This document shows positions 26,069 through 36,190 of a stretch of 64,000 nucleotides of DNA, one piece after another. Below the pieces are notes generated by a model. It did no database searches. It was given only the letters and a program-made list of their open reading frames with translations, and had not been told where the DNA came from. The position numbers and the translations under genes are program-made. Position 1 is the stretch's first letter. Each line of letters opens with the position of its first letter. This stretch comes from Tritrichomonas foetus (lineage: Eukaryota; Parabasalia; Tritrichomonadida; Tritrichomonadidae): NCBI GenBank assembly GCA_001839685.1, contig MLAK01000587.1, forward strand, positions 1 to 64,000, in the 5' to 3' direction.

Positions 26069-29000
26069 CTAAAAGTGAGCGAAATTGAGATAATCCATTC
26101 CTTGTGAACAATTTGGACAAAATTCAGCACCGTCATGTCTACAAGCATCACAAATGGGTGTTTGACATTGTACACAAAGTGCTGTTCGAGGGTTTTCACA
26201 AAAAGCGCATTTATAAACATTCGATCTTGGATCAAGTGAATCGATTTCAGTTATTTTTGAAAATCCTTTTTCATCAATTGATATAAAGCGTGGTACAACC
26301 GATGATGATGAAATTGAAATAATTTTGTGACGATGTATGGTTGTTTTTCTTTCAATAACAAAAAACTTATAATTTTCTGTGCTAACTGCTAGAATGGTGA
26401 TACTTCCATCAGTATGACAAACAATTGTCATTTGTTTATCAAATGCAAAATCAAATGAAACTGTTGTCATACAAGTGTTTTCAGAAGGAAGAGTATAGCT
26501 CCTTAGTTCAACAGCATTTAAAGAATATTGAATAAGTTTATCTGTGGATAATACTGATAAAATACCATCAAAGTTTGAAAAAGAAATTTGAATTGGTATA
26601 AAATCAATAAAAATAGTTCTATGGCGCATTTGAGTTGCAAAATTCCAAATTACAATAGAATCTTCATACACTGATGCACATAAATAGTCTTGTGAAAGAA
26701 TAGATGACATTGTGCATCTAGAGTCACCTGTAAATGATGAGGTTTTATTGAGATCGCTTGGTTTTCCATGCTCATAAAGTATTTGAAAAACATCAACACG
26801 ACCAAAAATGTAAGAAATAGCTAAAAAGAAACCATCATCACTTATTGAGAAATTACTGATGTATGCAAAATCAGTCATATACTTAATAAATACAGATTTT
26901 GTATTAGTGATATCAAATAACGAAATTGATTCATTTGATAAATCATAATCAAAATAAAAGTTCGTATTACAACATTTCATCGGAATTAAACATGCTTTTA
27001 GTGGAACAGCTGCAACTTTATTTTCACCAAGCCAACAGCCCCGAAATCGATTAATTTGATTAGGATTTACAATTGAAGCATCTTTGGTATCATAAATAAA
27101 GTCTTTCCATAAACGAACACCTCTAAACTGGCGGCTTGGATGTGATTTCTGGAACAATTGAACCGGACACTGACCAAAGTTCAGAACTTGTGATCGAAAG
27201 GCATCTTCATCCATTTCTACATCTTCTTTCCTACAAGAATGATACGATGATGGATGAAATACATTTTTTGCTTCAATTGCGGCTTCTCCAGTTTGCTTAT
27301 AACCAAATATCAGGTCAATCCAGGCTTGAATATTTTGTGATTCATTCAGCAATCTCATCAAGTTTTCAACAAAGAAGTTTGGACTGTCATTGGACCAATC
27401 AGGAAGTGCAACATTATCTGAAACACTTAGTGTGAGTTTGGATATATTTGTTAATGCTTCTGGTGTCTGATAAAGTGCAGGAATCAGTTCTTTCAAATCG
27501 GATGGATTAGTTACAGCAGCAGAAATATAGGCATCATTCATAGAAACAAAGAGTCTCTGTGAATCATCCCATCCACCATTCAAATCCCATTGGAAAAATG
27601 TAAATGGAGGAGTTCTCATAAGTAACCAGAAAACTGCACCAGGAAGTGAATAGTGAAATCCATAGTAATATTTAGGATCACTTAATTCATAGGTTTGATC
27701 AAAATGTTTGGCTCTATTTTCTCCTAATTGACCCATTGGTAAATTAAGATCACGCAAGTTTAAATTAGAAGGATTAGCAATCCATGGAACGACAGGATAT
27801 TGGGATAAATCTGCAAATGATCTACCACTGAATGCATTCAAAAGTAGTAAATATTCATAATTACTTATTGCATTATTGAGCCATAAAATTTGTGCTGATT
27901 GAACCGATTGTACAGTGAAGAGAAGATGGCTTGGTGGGAAGGAACGCCTTAAAATTTTTTTGCTTAGAAGCTTTGAAGCATTTGTCAAATCATTATGTGA
28001 TGCAAAAATAATAATAAGGTCTGAAGCACTAATTGTTGAAATACACATTCCAATTTTTCGATGAATATAATAATGACGTTGCAATCGAACTATTTTTTCT
28101 AATCGTGTAATAATTACAACATGTCCACAAAATAGTGTTGATTGTGAAAATTCACCTAATGCGACAGATTCAGTAAATGGAAGAAAAGCAACTGGATTTT
28201 GTGGATGTGAAATAAGTTGTAATGCACCTTTTGCAAGAACAACTAAAATTAAAGCACTATTAGTGAAAAAAAGAACACTTGGAAGTGGATGAATGAAATA
28301 GAAGAATTTCACATCAAATGGCTGAGAAAATGGACCAAATTCTTTAAAAGTTATTTCAAATAAGTGTAATAATGATGAAGGTCCTTGTTCGATTACAGCT
28401 GAATATTCAAATGGTGAATAAAATGGTTTATCTGAACCTTGATTAAAATGGCACCATTCGGGTGAACAATTCATTAATCCACGCTGTTCAATTGCTACTA
28501 TACGTTGCTTGTGAATGAAATCTTCGTCTTTTTCACTTGAACCAGGTTTAAAGACAGATTTTGAAACTTTTGTATGAGGATCAATATCTTTTATTTCGAA
28601 TGGTGATGGTGCTAATGCTCGTGACTGTCTAACAGGGAATGATAACGGCGATAAATGATATGATGACGGTTTAAAATCACTTTGTTGCATATCTTTCTTC
28701 CTTGCAAGCAAAGAAAATTCAAAAATTGAACGTTCTTTTAGACGTTGTTTCGAATTTATATTTAGGATTACCAAATTTTGCTCTACTGAAAAGTTGGCAC
28801 TTCTATATATTCTTGCAAGAAGTTCATTTTTAGCAGCAGCTGAATAAGCTTTTTGTTTTGCTTCGATTATATGATCCATACGGGTAATTCTTGCTTCGTT
28901 TTCTGCAGTTGAGTCACTTGTTGATGATTTTGTTTTAAATAAAATCCATTCAGCCTGAATTTCGGTTGGTGAATATGAACTAACAAGTGTATTATCAATA

Positions 29001-32000
29001 ATTTGCATGAATGCAGTCATACATTGAATTCTTTCTGGTGCATTTCCTCCTCTTGGTCGTGTAACATGAAGCCATAATGTACTAAACTTGTTATCATTAA
29101 AAACAACGCTTTTAAAAACAGTCGCCTGATATTTAATTAAGAGTTCAAATAAAGGATGTGAGTCACCTTCAGGAATGAAACAAAATGCATTTAAAAGAAT
29201 ATCTTTATGCATTCGAATGCATTTATCATCAGCTAGAAATAAATCATAATCACGACTTGAAGAGCCTGATAATACTTCAAAAAGTGATGATAATAAAGTT
29301 AAATAATTATCAGAGAAAATGCCAACATTTGAAGCATGATGTACTGATGGATATACCGCTTTTAAATGATTTAATTGGGGATTTTTAGTAATTCTTCTCA
29401 AAGTTTCTAAAATCATTTCTTGAGCAATTAACTTAGCATATGAATTATACATTAATGCTGTTCCATTGGTTATTTCAAGGAGAAAAGAAGAAATGGATTC
29501 AGATTCAAATAAAATCGATACAAAAAAATCTAACAATCGAGAAGATTTCATTAAAGAAAGTAAAGGTGAACAATCTTGAATATTATCAGGGAAATATAAA
29601 ATAGAATCAGATGAAATCGAGTTTGCATCATAACAAAGATTATCAGGAATAATTGGTTGATATAATGTTGATTGTGTAACTAAACAAGAAATTGCTTTGA
29701 TTTCAGCTTTTGATGGTGGCTGAAGTGAAAAGGAACTCCAAACTTTACTTACTCGTTCACTATTTGGATCAGTTGAATATGAATTTGGACAAATTCCAAG
29801 AAAGAATAAAGAATGAAGAACAGGCATGCATTGTTGTTGTGTGAAATGAATATATTGAGCTTTATCAAGTGAAAGCATAATATGAATCACCTTTTCTAGA
29901 AGATTATTTTGAAATTTCAAATTATCTTCACTATTAATTTCTTTAATTCCTTTTGAACTTGGTTCATTGTTTTTTTCATTTTTATTCGAAAAATGATTTG
30001 GATTTAGGTCATTATCATTATTATTATGGTTGCTGTTGTTATCGGTAGTTTCACTTTCGGTTTGTTTCTGATTTTCTGTTGTTTCAATAAGTGAATAGGC
30101 GCATAATGATGTTAATGAATTGAGCATCTCAAGAACAGTACTGAGGAAAACAGGGCGTTTGATTTGGAAGTTTTTAATAAATCTAGGCTGTGGGGGATTT
30201 CCAGATAAAATAGAAAGGGCAGATTTCCATATATTAGGATTTCCAGAGAAATAAGAAAACACATAATTAAGGAGCGGTGATGGAACGACATATTTTGGAT
30301 TCCTATATGAATAAATTGCGATGAGTTCTGATAAACATACAGCTCTATCATCAAGATATAACATCATAAAGGTAAGAATATCTTTCATTTGATATAATTC
30401 AATTTCTGGAATTTGTTTGGCAGATGAAACAAAAACAGTAAGAAGACGATGTTGAATTACTGATGATTTTATTGGCTCTCTAAGTAAATCAACAATGTCA
30501 AAAGTCCAATCACCTAATGAAATAATCGAATTAAAAAATGCTCGTAATTTAGACTCCGTTGGTTCGACATGGACAACTTTAGAAATCAGTGGAACAAATG
30601 CAAGTTTTAATTTCTCGTCTATTCCACTGCGAATAGCAGTCATTAAAGCATTTGTTAAGCCTAATTTATCTAAATATTTCCAATCAATTATTGGGTTTTC
30701 TAAAATCTGATTAAAAAGTTGTTTAATTGATAAAATCGAGAAAACAAAGTATATCTCAACATCGGATATCATTTGAAAGATTGCTTTTGTAAAATCTTTT
30801 GATGAACAATAAAGCGGCACGTATTCGCAAACTATACGATTTAATTCTTCATCTATTAAATCTTTTTTTCTATAAAAGGATAAGATCATTCTACTCCAAA
30901 ATTTCTTGAATTTTGCATGATGAATTGACTGAATTTTCATTAAAGCTGAAAACACCGAATAAAATTCTTCTCGTGATGATACATCTTCAAGTAAACCAAA
31001 AAGTTTTTCAATTTGAATCGATGATCTAAAATATGAAGCAAATCCAAGATAGTTCACGAAAACAGCATGAGGACTTTTATAAGTATGGCTTGCATGCGCA
31101 GATGAATCAGAAGGTCCGGAATTATAAATAGACTCAATTTGTTCATTTGTCATCATGGATTCATTAATAATAATGTTTTTAGAAAGATAAAATGGCGATT
31201 GAAGAGGGTTTTTTTCATCACCAAATGTAATAATCGATGGTGTCGATTGTAAGTCTACTTTTAAAAAACCAGAGTGAACTTTATCTACAATAATCTCACA
31301 TTTATAAGTAATATTTCGCCTCATATGAAAGATTATCACTACATGATGCCAATGATTTTCTCGAGCAGAAATATTTAATTTGTCTCTCGACGTAGTAATA
31401 ATAATATTATCCTCTGATAGCTCCAAAGAAGTAATAGAACAGTTAACTAAGGATAGAGCAGTATTGGTTTTATATGGAATTCGGTACCAAAATGAAAGAG
31501 ATGAAAACTGTTGCTTAAAAGTAATGAACGCAGGTTTTCCAAAAGGAATAAATTCATATAAAGAAAATTGTGATTGCTCTATATCAATGTATTTTGATAA
31601 AAGGCTTTGGTTATTATTTAATAATGATTTTATACTATTAGGATTAATATATCTATTAACAATTTCCGAAATGTGAGGTATTTTATAAATCGGAATACCT
31701 CGCTTCAAACATGCAGGAATTCCATATTTGCTTGCAAGATATAAATTATATGGTGAAGTAATATTAAAATCATCAAGAAAAGGTAACAGTGAAGGAATAT
31801 GAAGCAAATATTGATTATTTGAAATTCCTGTAGCAAATTTCGATAATTCGTCTTTGGGAATCTCAAATAATTTCGAATCAACAGGTTGATTATTGATCCA
31901 ATTGTCAATTTCTTGATGTGGTAAAAACATGGAAAAAGATGCTAAAAGTGTCATCACATTCATGCTAGATGATGTCTCGCCAGTTAAATATTCATCAAGA

Positions 32001-33607
32001 CGTGAAAAACCATTATTTTCGATAAAATAATCAAAAGACTCTTGATGTATTTTAGCTTCGTTTGAAATTATATGTAAAACACATGGAATTCGAATATTTA
32101 TTAATAAAAGCTTCATTATTTTCGATGAAAAATGATGATCAAAAATCTTTGTTAAGAAATCCTCAAAAAAATCAATTTCTTGTAAAGATTGAGAAACTGA
32201 AAGTAGTTTCTTTAAAAGAGGAAATTTAGTTTCTTGGTAAGAATTGGAAATATAAATACAAGTTAAAATTGGTAAAATTGATTTATGCTTTTCATAAAAC
32301 GATGCAACTTCTTTCGTTTGTGGGTTGAATAAAAATGTTGCAAAGAATTTTTCTTTCACTAATAAATCTGCTGTTAATTTTCCAGATTCAATTAAACCAT
32401 TTAAAATCGTTAAATATGAATCAACTGGAATATCTTCATCTTCTGGAAAAGCAATTAACTCTAAAATTGCGTGTAATATTTCATCTATGTTCATTGATCC
32501 ATTTTTTAAAAAACTTGAAATAATACCAGCTAAAGTTTCTAAACTTTGTTTGTTTAAATATGGAGGACGCCTAATAAAAACAGAGAGTGGTGTAACACTT
32601 GTAATTTTTTGATAAGTGTCATTTAAATTATTCGTTTGAACGGAAAGAAGTTGAATTAAAGAAGATCTCAATTCTACATCAATTTCATCATTTATAAAAA
32701 GATCATGAATACTTGATAGTACAATTTTATTGATATTTGTTTCAATTAAGATGATTTCGTAACATTCATGCGCAACCTCAGGACAATTGTGTGCGAAAAG
32801 ACTGTTAAAGAGATCAAATCCACCAAATTCTTGAAATTTATCAATCATTCGTTTGCATGATGGCAAAAATGCAATTATATAATAAGAAATAAAAAGACAT
32901 GAATTTTTAAGAGAATAAGAAACAGAAATTTGAGGTGTAAGAAGGTCAATAAATATCTTTAAATTTTGGATTTTGGATTTCATTTTTGTCCGAAAAAGAT
33001 CCATCGGAACAGTTTTAAATAATAAACGAAGCAAAAGCTCCTGATGTGAATCAATATTCTCTTGAATGAAAAAAGAAGAAAAAATCAAAGAAAATCCATC
33101 ATTATTAAGAAATTCTGGAAAAAAAGGAGTCGATTTAAAAAGTGCCACAAGAAAAGATTTTGATGTTTCAAAAAATGATGGATTCTTTTTGATCACTTGA
33201 ATAACAGAAGCAAATAATGGAAAAAATAATTCCGAATATGGAATCGATCCAAAAAGGCCTGAAATAAATGTCAGTGAATTGAAAAGTACTTCTGATAAAT
33301 TTGACTTATCGTGAAGAACAGTAACTCCCAGTTCTGCGCACGCGTGGCTATATTGGTGAAAAATGAGCTTAATTTCTTCGTCTTCGAGATGTTCGGCTGT
33401 AATGCATTTAAAAGTTGTAGCGAATTGGCTGACTAATCTTGAAAATAAAAGCACGCACGTGGTGTCTTTCGATACTGTTGAAAAAGCGGCAAGATTTTGT
33501 GAAAACATATTGATCAGAAACTTTTCTTCTTGCGGAATGGGCGGAATTTTCTTCGTTTCTTGCTTCTGGACCGTCTTGCGAAAAAAATTGCCGATATTCT
33601 GAAGCAT
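26069..33607 (-). CDS. Giant BEACH-WD40 protein
   Basis: A single 2512-aa open frame. The N-terminal 680 residues are helical, armadillo-like. A concanavalin-A-like lectin fold follows (about 691-800: LSFWYRIPYKT, WHHVVIIFHM), as in LRBA/neurobeachin. A long alpha-solenoid carries an N/D-rich insert near 1175-1220. A PH-BEACH-like segment begins near 1720. The BEACH domain is at about 1895-2130 (WLNNAISNYEYLLLLNAFSG, PVVPWIANP, PMGQLGENR, YGFHYS, AWIDLIFGYKQTGEAAIEAK), then WD40-type repeats (about 2190-2460) and a C-terminal CxxC zinc-finger motif (about 2464-2502). BEACH proteins control vesicle fusion, lysosome size and phagocytosis. ATG at 33607, stop TAG. No intron is seen despite the length. 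Confidence 0.92.
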   Translation of the reverse strand: MLQNIGNFFRKTVQKQETKKIPPIPQEEKFLINMFSQNLAAFSTVSKDTTCVLLFSRLVSQFATTFKCITAEHLEDEEIKLIFHQYSHACAELGVTVLHDKSNLSEVLFNSLTFISGLFGSIPYSELFFPLFASVIQVIKKNPSFFETSKSFLVALFKSTPFFPEFLNNDGFSLIFSSFFIQENIDSHQELLLRLLFKTVPMDLFRTKMKSKIQNLKIFIDLLTPQISVSYSLKNSCLFISYYIIAFLPSCKRMIDKFQEFGGFDLFNSLFAHNCPEVAHECYEIILIETNINKIVLSSIHDLFINDEIDVELRSSLIQLLSVQTNNLNDTYQKITSVTPLSVFIRRPPYLNKQSLETLAGIISSFLKNGSMNIDEILHAILELIAFPEDEDIPVDSYLTILNGLIESGKLTADLLVKEKFFATFLFNPQTKEVASFYEKHKSILPILTCIYISNSYQETKFPLLKKLLSVSQSLQEIDFFEDFLTKIFDHHFSSKIMKLLLINIRIPCVLHIISNEAKIHQESFDYFIENNGFSRLDEYLTGETSSSMNVMTLLASFSMFLPHQEIDNWINNQPVDSKLFEIPKDELSKFATGISNNQYLLHIPSLLPFLDDFNITSPYNLYLASKYGIPACLKRGIPIYKIPHISEIVNRYINPNSIKSLLNNNQSLLSKYIDIEQSQFSLYEFIPFGKPAFITFKQQFSSLSFWYRIPYKTNTALSLVNCSITSLELSEDNIIITTSRDKLNISARENHWHHVVIIFHMRRNITYKCEIIVDKVHSGFLKVDLQSTPSIITFGDEKNPLQSPFYLSKNIIINESMMTNEQIESIYNSGPSDSSAHASHTYKSPHAVFVNYLGFASYFRSSIQIEKLFGLLEDVSSREEFYSVFSALMKIQSIHHAKFKKFWSRMILSFYRKKDLIDEELNRIVCEYVPLYCSSKDFTKAIFQMISDVEIYFVFSILSIKQLFNQILENPIIDWKYLDKLGLTNALMTAIRSGIDEKLKLAFVPLISKVVHVEPTESKLRAFFNSIISLGDWTFDIVDLLREPIKSSVIQHRLLTVFVSSAKQIPEIELYQMKDILTFMMLYLDDRAVCLSELIAIYSYRNPKYVVPSPLLNYVFSYFSGNPNIWKSALSILSGNPPQPRFIKNFQIKRPVFLSTVLEMLNSLTSLCAYSLIETTENQKQTESETTDNNSNHNNNDNDLNPNHFSNKNEKNNEPSSKGIKEINSEDNLKFQNNLLEKVIHIMLSLDKAQYIHFTQQQCMPVLHSLFFLGICPNSYSTDPNSERVSKVWSSFSLQPPSKAEIKAISCLVTQSTLYQPIIPDNLCYDANSISSDSILYFPDNIQDCSPLLSLMKSSRLLDFFVSILFESESISSFLLEITNGTALMYNSYAKLIAQEMILETLRRITKNPQLNHLKAVYPSVHHASNVGIFSDNYLTLLSSLFEVLSGSSSRDYDLFLADDKCIRMHKDILLNAFCFIPEGDSHPLFELLIKYQATVFKSVVFNDNKFSTLWLHVTRPRGGNAPERIQCMTAFMQIIDNTLVSSYSPTEIQAEWILFKTKSSTSDSTAENEARITRMDHIIEAKQKAYSAAAKNELLARIYRSANFSVEQNLVILNINSKQRLKERSIFEFSLLARKKDMQQSDFKPSSYHLSPLSFPVRQSRALAPSPFEIKDIDPHTKVSKSVFKPGSSEKDEDFIHKQRIVAIEQRGLMNCSPEWCHFNQGSDKPFYSPFEYSAVIEQGPSSLLHLFEITFKEFGPFSQPFDVKFFYFIHPLPSVLFFTNSALILVVLAKGALQLISHPQNPVAFLPFTESVALGEFSQSTLFCGHVVIITRLEKIVRLQRHYYIHRKIGMCISTISASDLIIIFASHNDLTNASKLLSKKILRRSFPPSHLLFTVQSVQSAQILWLNNAISNYEYLLLLNAFSGRSFADLSQYPVVPWIANPSNLNLRDLNLPMGQLGENRAKHFDQTYELSDPKYYYGFHYSLPGAVFWLLMRTPPFTFFQWDLNGGWDDSQRLFVSMNDAYISAAVTNPSDLKELIPALYQTPEALTNISKLTLSVSDNVALPDWSNDSPNFFVENLMRLLNESQNIQAWIDLIFGYKQTGEAAIEAKNVFHPSSYHSCRKEDVEMDEDAFRSQVLNFGQCPVQLFQKSHPSRQFRGVRLWKDFIYDTKDASIVNPNQINRFRGCWLGENKVAAVPLKACLIPMKCCNTNFYFDYDLSNESISLFDITNTKSVFIKYMTDFAYISNFSISDDGFFLAISYIFGRVDVFQILYEHGKPSDLNKTSSFTGDSRCTMSSILSQDYLCASVYEDSIVIWNFATQMRHRTIFIDFIPIQISFSNFDGILSVLSTDKLIQYSLNAVELRSYTLPSENTCMTTVSFDFAFDKQMTIVCHTDGSITILAVSTENYKFFVIERKTTIHRHKIISISSSSVVPRFISIDEKGFSKITEIDSLDPRSNVYKCAFCENPRTALCVQCQTPICDACRHDGAEFCPNCSQGMDYLNFAHF

Positions 33608-34106
33608 TCTGCTATTTGAATAATCCGATAAATTTTTACATCATAAACTTTTTGTGAATTTCATATCACGTTCAATTAGCATAAGTATAATTAAATGATC
33701 TTTTTATGATTCGTACATGGGTATTACATCATGCTATACTTTTCCAATATTGGGTCAACTATTTTTTGGCATGACAAAAAATGCTAATTATTGATAAGAA
33801 TCCATTGATCTCGGAAATTCCATTTTGTTCTTGATAATATGAAATCTCTCTTTTTCGGATTCACTAATTCTAGTCTATCTGTTCAGCTTGTATGTTAGAT
33901 TCCAAACCAATTGTAAAAATAATAAGATAATTAAAAAAAGAACAAATTAGTTAAAGAAAGAACAAATTAGTTAAAGAAAGAACAAATTAGTTAAAGAAAG
34001 AACAAATTAGTTATAGAAAGAACAAATTAGTTAAAGAAAGAACAAATTAGTTAAAGAAATAATCAGGAAATAAAAAAAGAATATCATAAATCAATAAAAA
34101 TGAATT
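33608..34106. other. Intergenic region with 20-bp repeats
   Basis: Contains the BEACH promoter side (AAACTTTTT at 33645-33653, 38 bp before the ATG) and the 20-bp tandem array at 33931-34060. No gene seen. Confidence 0.55.
33931..34060. repeat. 20-bp tandem repeat, six copies plus partial
   Basis: Unit AACAAATTAGTTAAAGAAAG at 33941, 33961, 33981, 34001, 34021 and 34041, with one A/T change in the fourth copy and a partial unit before. It lies just past the 3' end of the kelch gene. Confidence 0.95.
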
Positions 34107-35264
34107 TTACATTCGTGACATATACATAAAGGTTTCATATAAATCGCATTGCAAGTGAAGGACAGACAGTGCGTCGCCGCAGCTCACGATTCCGATGTTT
34201 GGTGGCTCTAGCAGTGGTGCTCCAAGGAACAGCACGACTTCCCTCGTCTGCTTGCGGTAAGTGATTGAAGCGGACCAAATACGAGGTACCATGAACATTC
34301 CATTTCGGTCCACAAAGCCATCAGACACGTTCGTTGTTACTCCATCTGGGTGGACATGAAAGATGAACCACCAGTTTCTGACGGTATCGAACCCGTACAT
34401 TAGACAGAAGTTTCTTTTCTCGTATTTTCCACCGAAAAGCAAGAGGTATCTGTCGACCGCTACCATTGATGCTGCTGATAGTTCTGGCGGTGGTGCTGAT
34501 CCTGTATATTTTACAACTTCAAGCTTTTCGGTTGTCCAATTGAACTTCAGGAGTGCATCAGACTTGGCTGCACCAAAAATATAAAGGTTGTCATTATGAG
34601 AAGCATAAGTGGCTGATGTTCGCCCGTTAATTTCAGAATTGACTTCTCTCCAAACCATTGTATCTGTGTCAAGGATCCACAAATCCGATAGCCAATCACC
34701 ATTATAGCCTCCCCAGACCATTATTTTGTTCTGATATGATGCCATGATATGGCCGATACGACCAGCTGGCCCGCCGCCGGTTGTAGCTGGGCGAGAAATG
34801 CCTAGCGTTGGAAGGTAAAGAACATGGAGGTCATCAAGATAAGAAGTCCCGGAAAATCCGCCGAACAAATATATCTTATCCTTGATGAAGCATGCAGTAG
34901 TTCCGTTGCGAGGCGAAACTGTCGAGCTGTCGATGTTTAATTGAGTCCACTTTCTGGTTTCCACGTTTAGAACCCACATGTCGTTTAATAAATTGTCATC
35001 ACCATCAATTCCATATCCAATCACAGCCGATTTTGCGGCTGGAACGTAGGTCATGAAATGTGTTGTTCGAGGTTTCGGCGTCACAGATTCGGGCAAAATC
35101 ATTGAATAGCTTGCTGAAAATCCGGTCGATAATAATCTATGCGTGTTAATTAAGCCATCATTATGCGGTCGTTTTGGTGAAACAGTGATTTCGTCTTCAT
35201 TTGCGTCGAGAACTATATATGGTTCCGCCATGAAAGGTTTCGCTCCACTATTTTCATTCCCCAT
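34107..35264 (-). CDS. Kelch-repeat protein with N-myristoylation motif
   Basis: A 385-aa protein of kelch-type beta-propeller blades: NDMWVLNVETRKWTQL, IYLFGGFSGTSYLDDLHVL, IMVWGGYNGDWLSDLWIL, LYIFGAAKSDALLKFN, LLLFGGKYEKRN, giving five or six blades. It begins MGNENSGA, which fits the N-myristoylation consensus (Gly2, Ser6), so membrane attachment is plausible. Kelch propellers are interaction platforms for actin or ubiquitin-ligase complexes. ATG at 35264 is chosen because the upstream codons start at TTG only and would mask the MG motif. Composition is more GC-rich than most neighbours. Confidence 0.82.
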   Translation of the reverse strand: MGNENSGAKPFMAEPYIVLDANEDEITVSPKRPHNDGLINTHRLLSTGFSASYSMILPESVTPKPRTTHFMTYVPAAKSAVIGYGIDGDDNLLNDMWVLNVETRKWTQLNIDSSTVSPRNGTTACFIKDKIYLFGGFSGTSYLDDLHVLYLPTLGISRPATTGGGPAGRIGHIMASYQNKIMVWGGYNGDWLSDLWILDTDTMVWREVNSEINGRTSATYASHNDNLYIFGAAKSDALLKFNWTTEKLEVVKYTGSAPPPELSAASMVAVDRYLLLFGGKYEKRNFCLMYGFDTVRNWWFIFHVHPDGVTTNVSDGFVDRNGMFMVPRIWSASITYRKQTREVVLFLGAPLLEPPNIGIVSCGDALSVLHLQCDLYETFMYMSRM

Positions 35265-36190
35265 TATGACATATGATATCAAAAAGTTCAAATGTAGCGG
35301 CCAGACATTAATTCAAAAAAATAAAAATAAATAGACCTTTTAAAAAATGGAGGAAACATCGATAAAAGTCTTTTTTTCACTTGACATCTAGCAGAATTAT
35401 GAATGAAAAGCCCTCAAATTATTGTTAATATTCTGAAATACTCATATTTTCAATTCAAAAATCGATCGAATTCTATATATAGCCATTCAATTTTCTATTC
35501 ACACAAAAATCTTTGTGATTGTTTTATACTCATGAGAAAAACACTGGGATTTCTAGAGAATAGATTTCTTTTTTCATTTGATTCTAAATCGGATTGAACA
35601 TTTGGATTTTCATTGAACTTTTTTCAAATAGATGAATATTATGGCAGATCCCTGAAATTCATCAGTTTTTCCTCATCAATCTGAATTAACTGTACTGAAA
35701 TTTTATTGTATTAACAAAAAATATGATAAATGTGGACTTTTTCTGACAGATCGAGTGAGTCATAAAATAATTGGCGGCTATTCATACCGTTAAGGAGAAA
35801 TAATTCGCTAAAATAATGACTACAACAGTTAAAAAGGATATTATGAGAATAACTCCAATATCAACCTCTTAGCAGGATTTCATCATTTTATTTTTCCTTC
35901 ACTTCAAAAATAATGTTTTTAACATTATTATATTCAGTAATTGAAACCATTGTGATTATCTCAAGATCATTTTCTTCAATCAGTACACTTTTTTAATAAT
36001 ATTGATAATATTCCGACAAATCATCTCCAAAAGTATTCGCTTTGAATATAAACAATAAAATTAACACAAGAGATGTTTTATAAAAAAATTCATAAAAATT
36101 AAAGAATAAAAATATTCAATTCATAAATTTATAAAACATATGTTTTGTTATCTACAATTAACACATTCTTTTGTGAATTGTATATTCAAA
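35265..36190. other. Intergenic region, about 0.9 kb
   Basis: AT-rich. AAAAAGTTC lies about 18 bp before the kelch ATG. The short open frame 35403-35597 lacks any recognisable feature. No RNA gene seen. Confidence 0.45.

Noticed and set aside
33931..34060. CRISPR-like array
   Set aside because: Units abut with no unique spacers; simple tandem repeat in a eukaryote.
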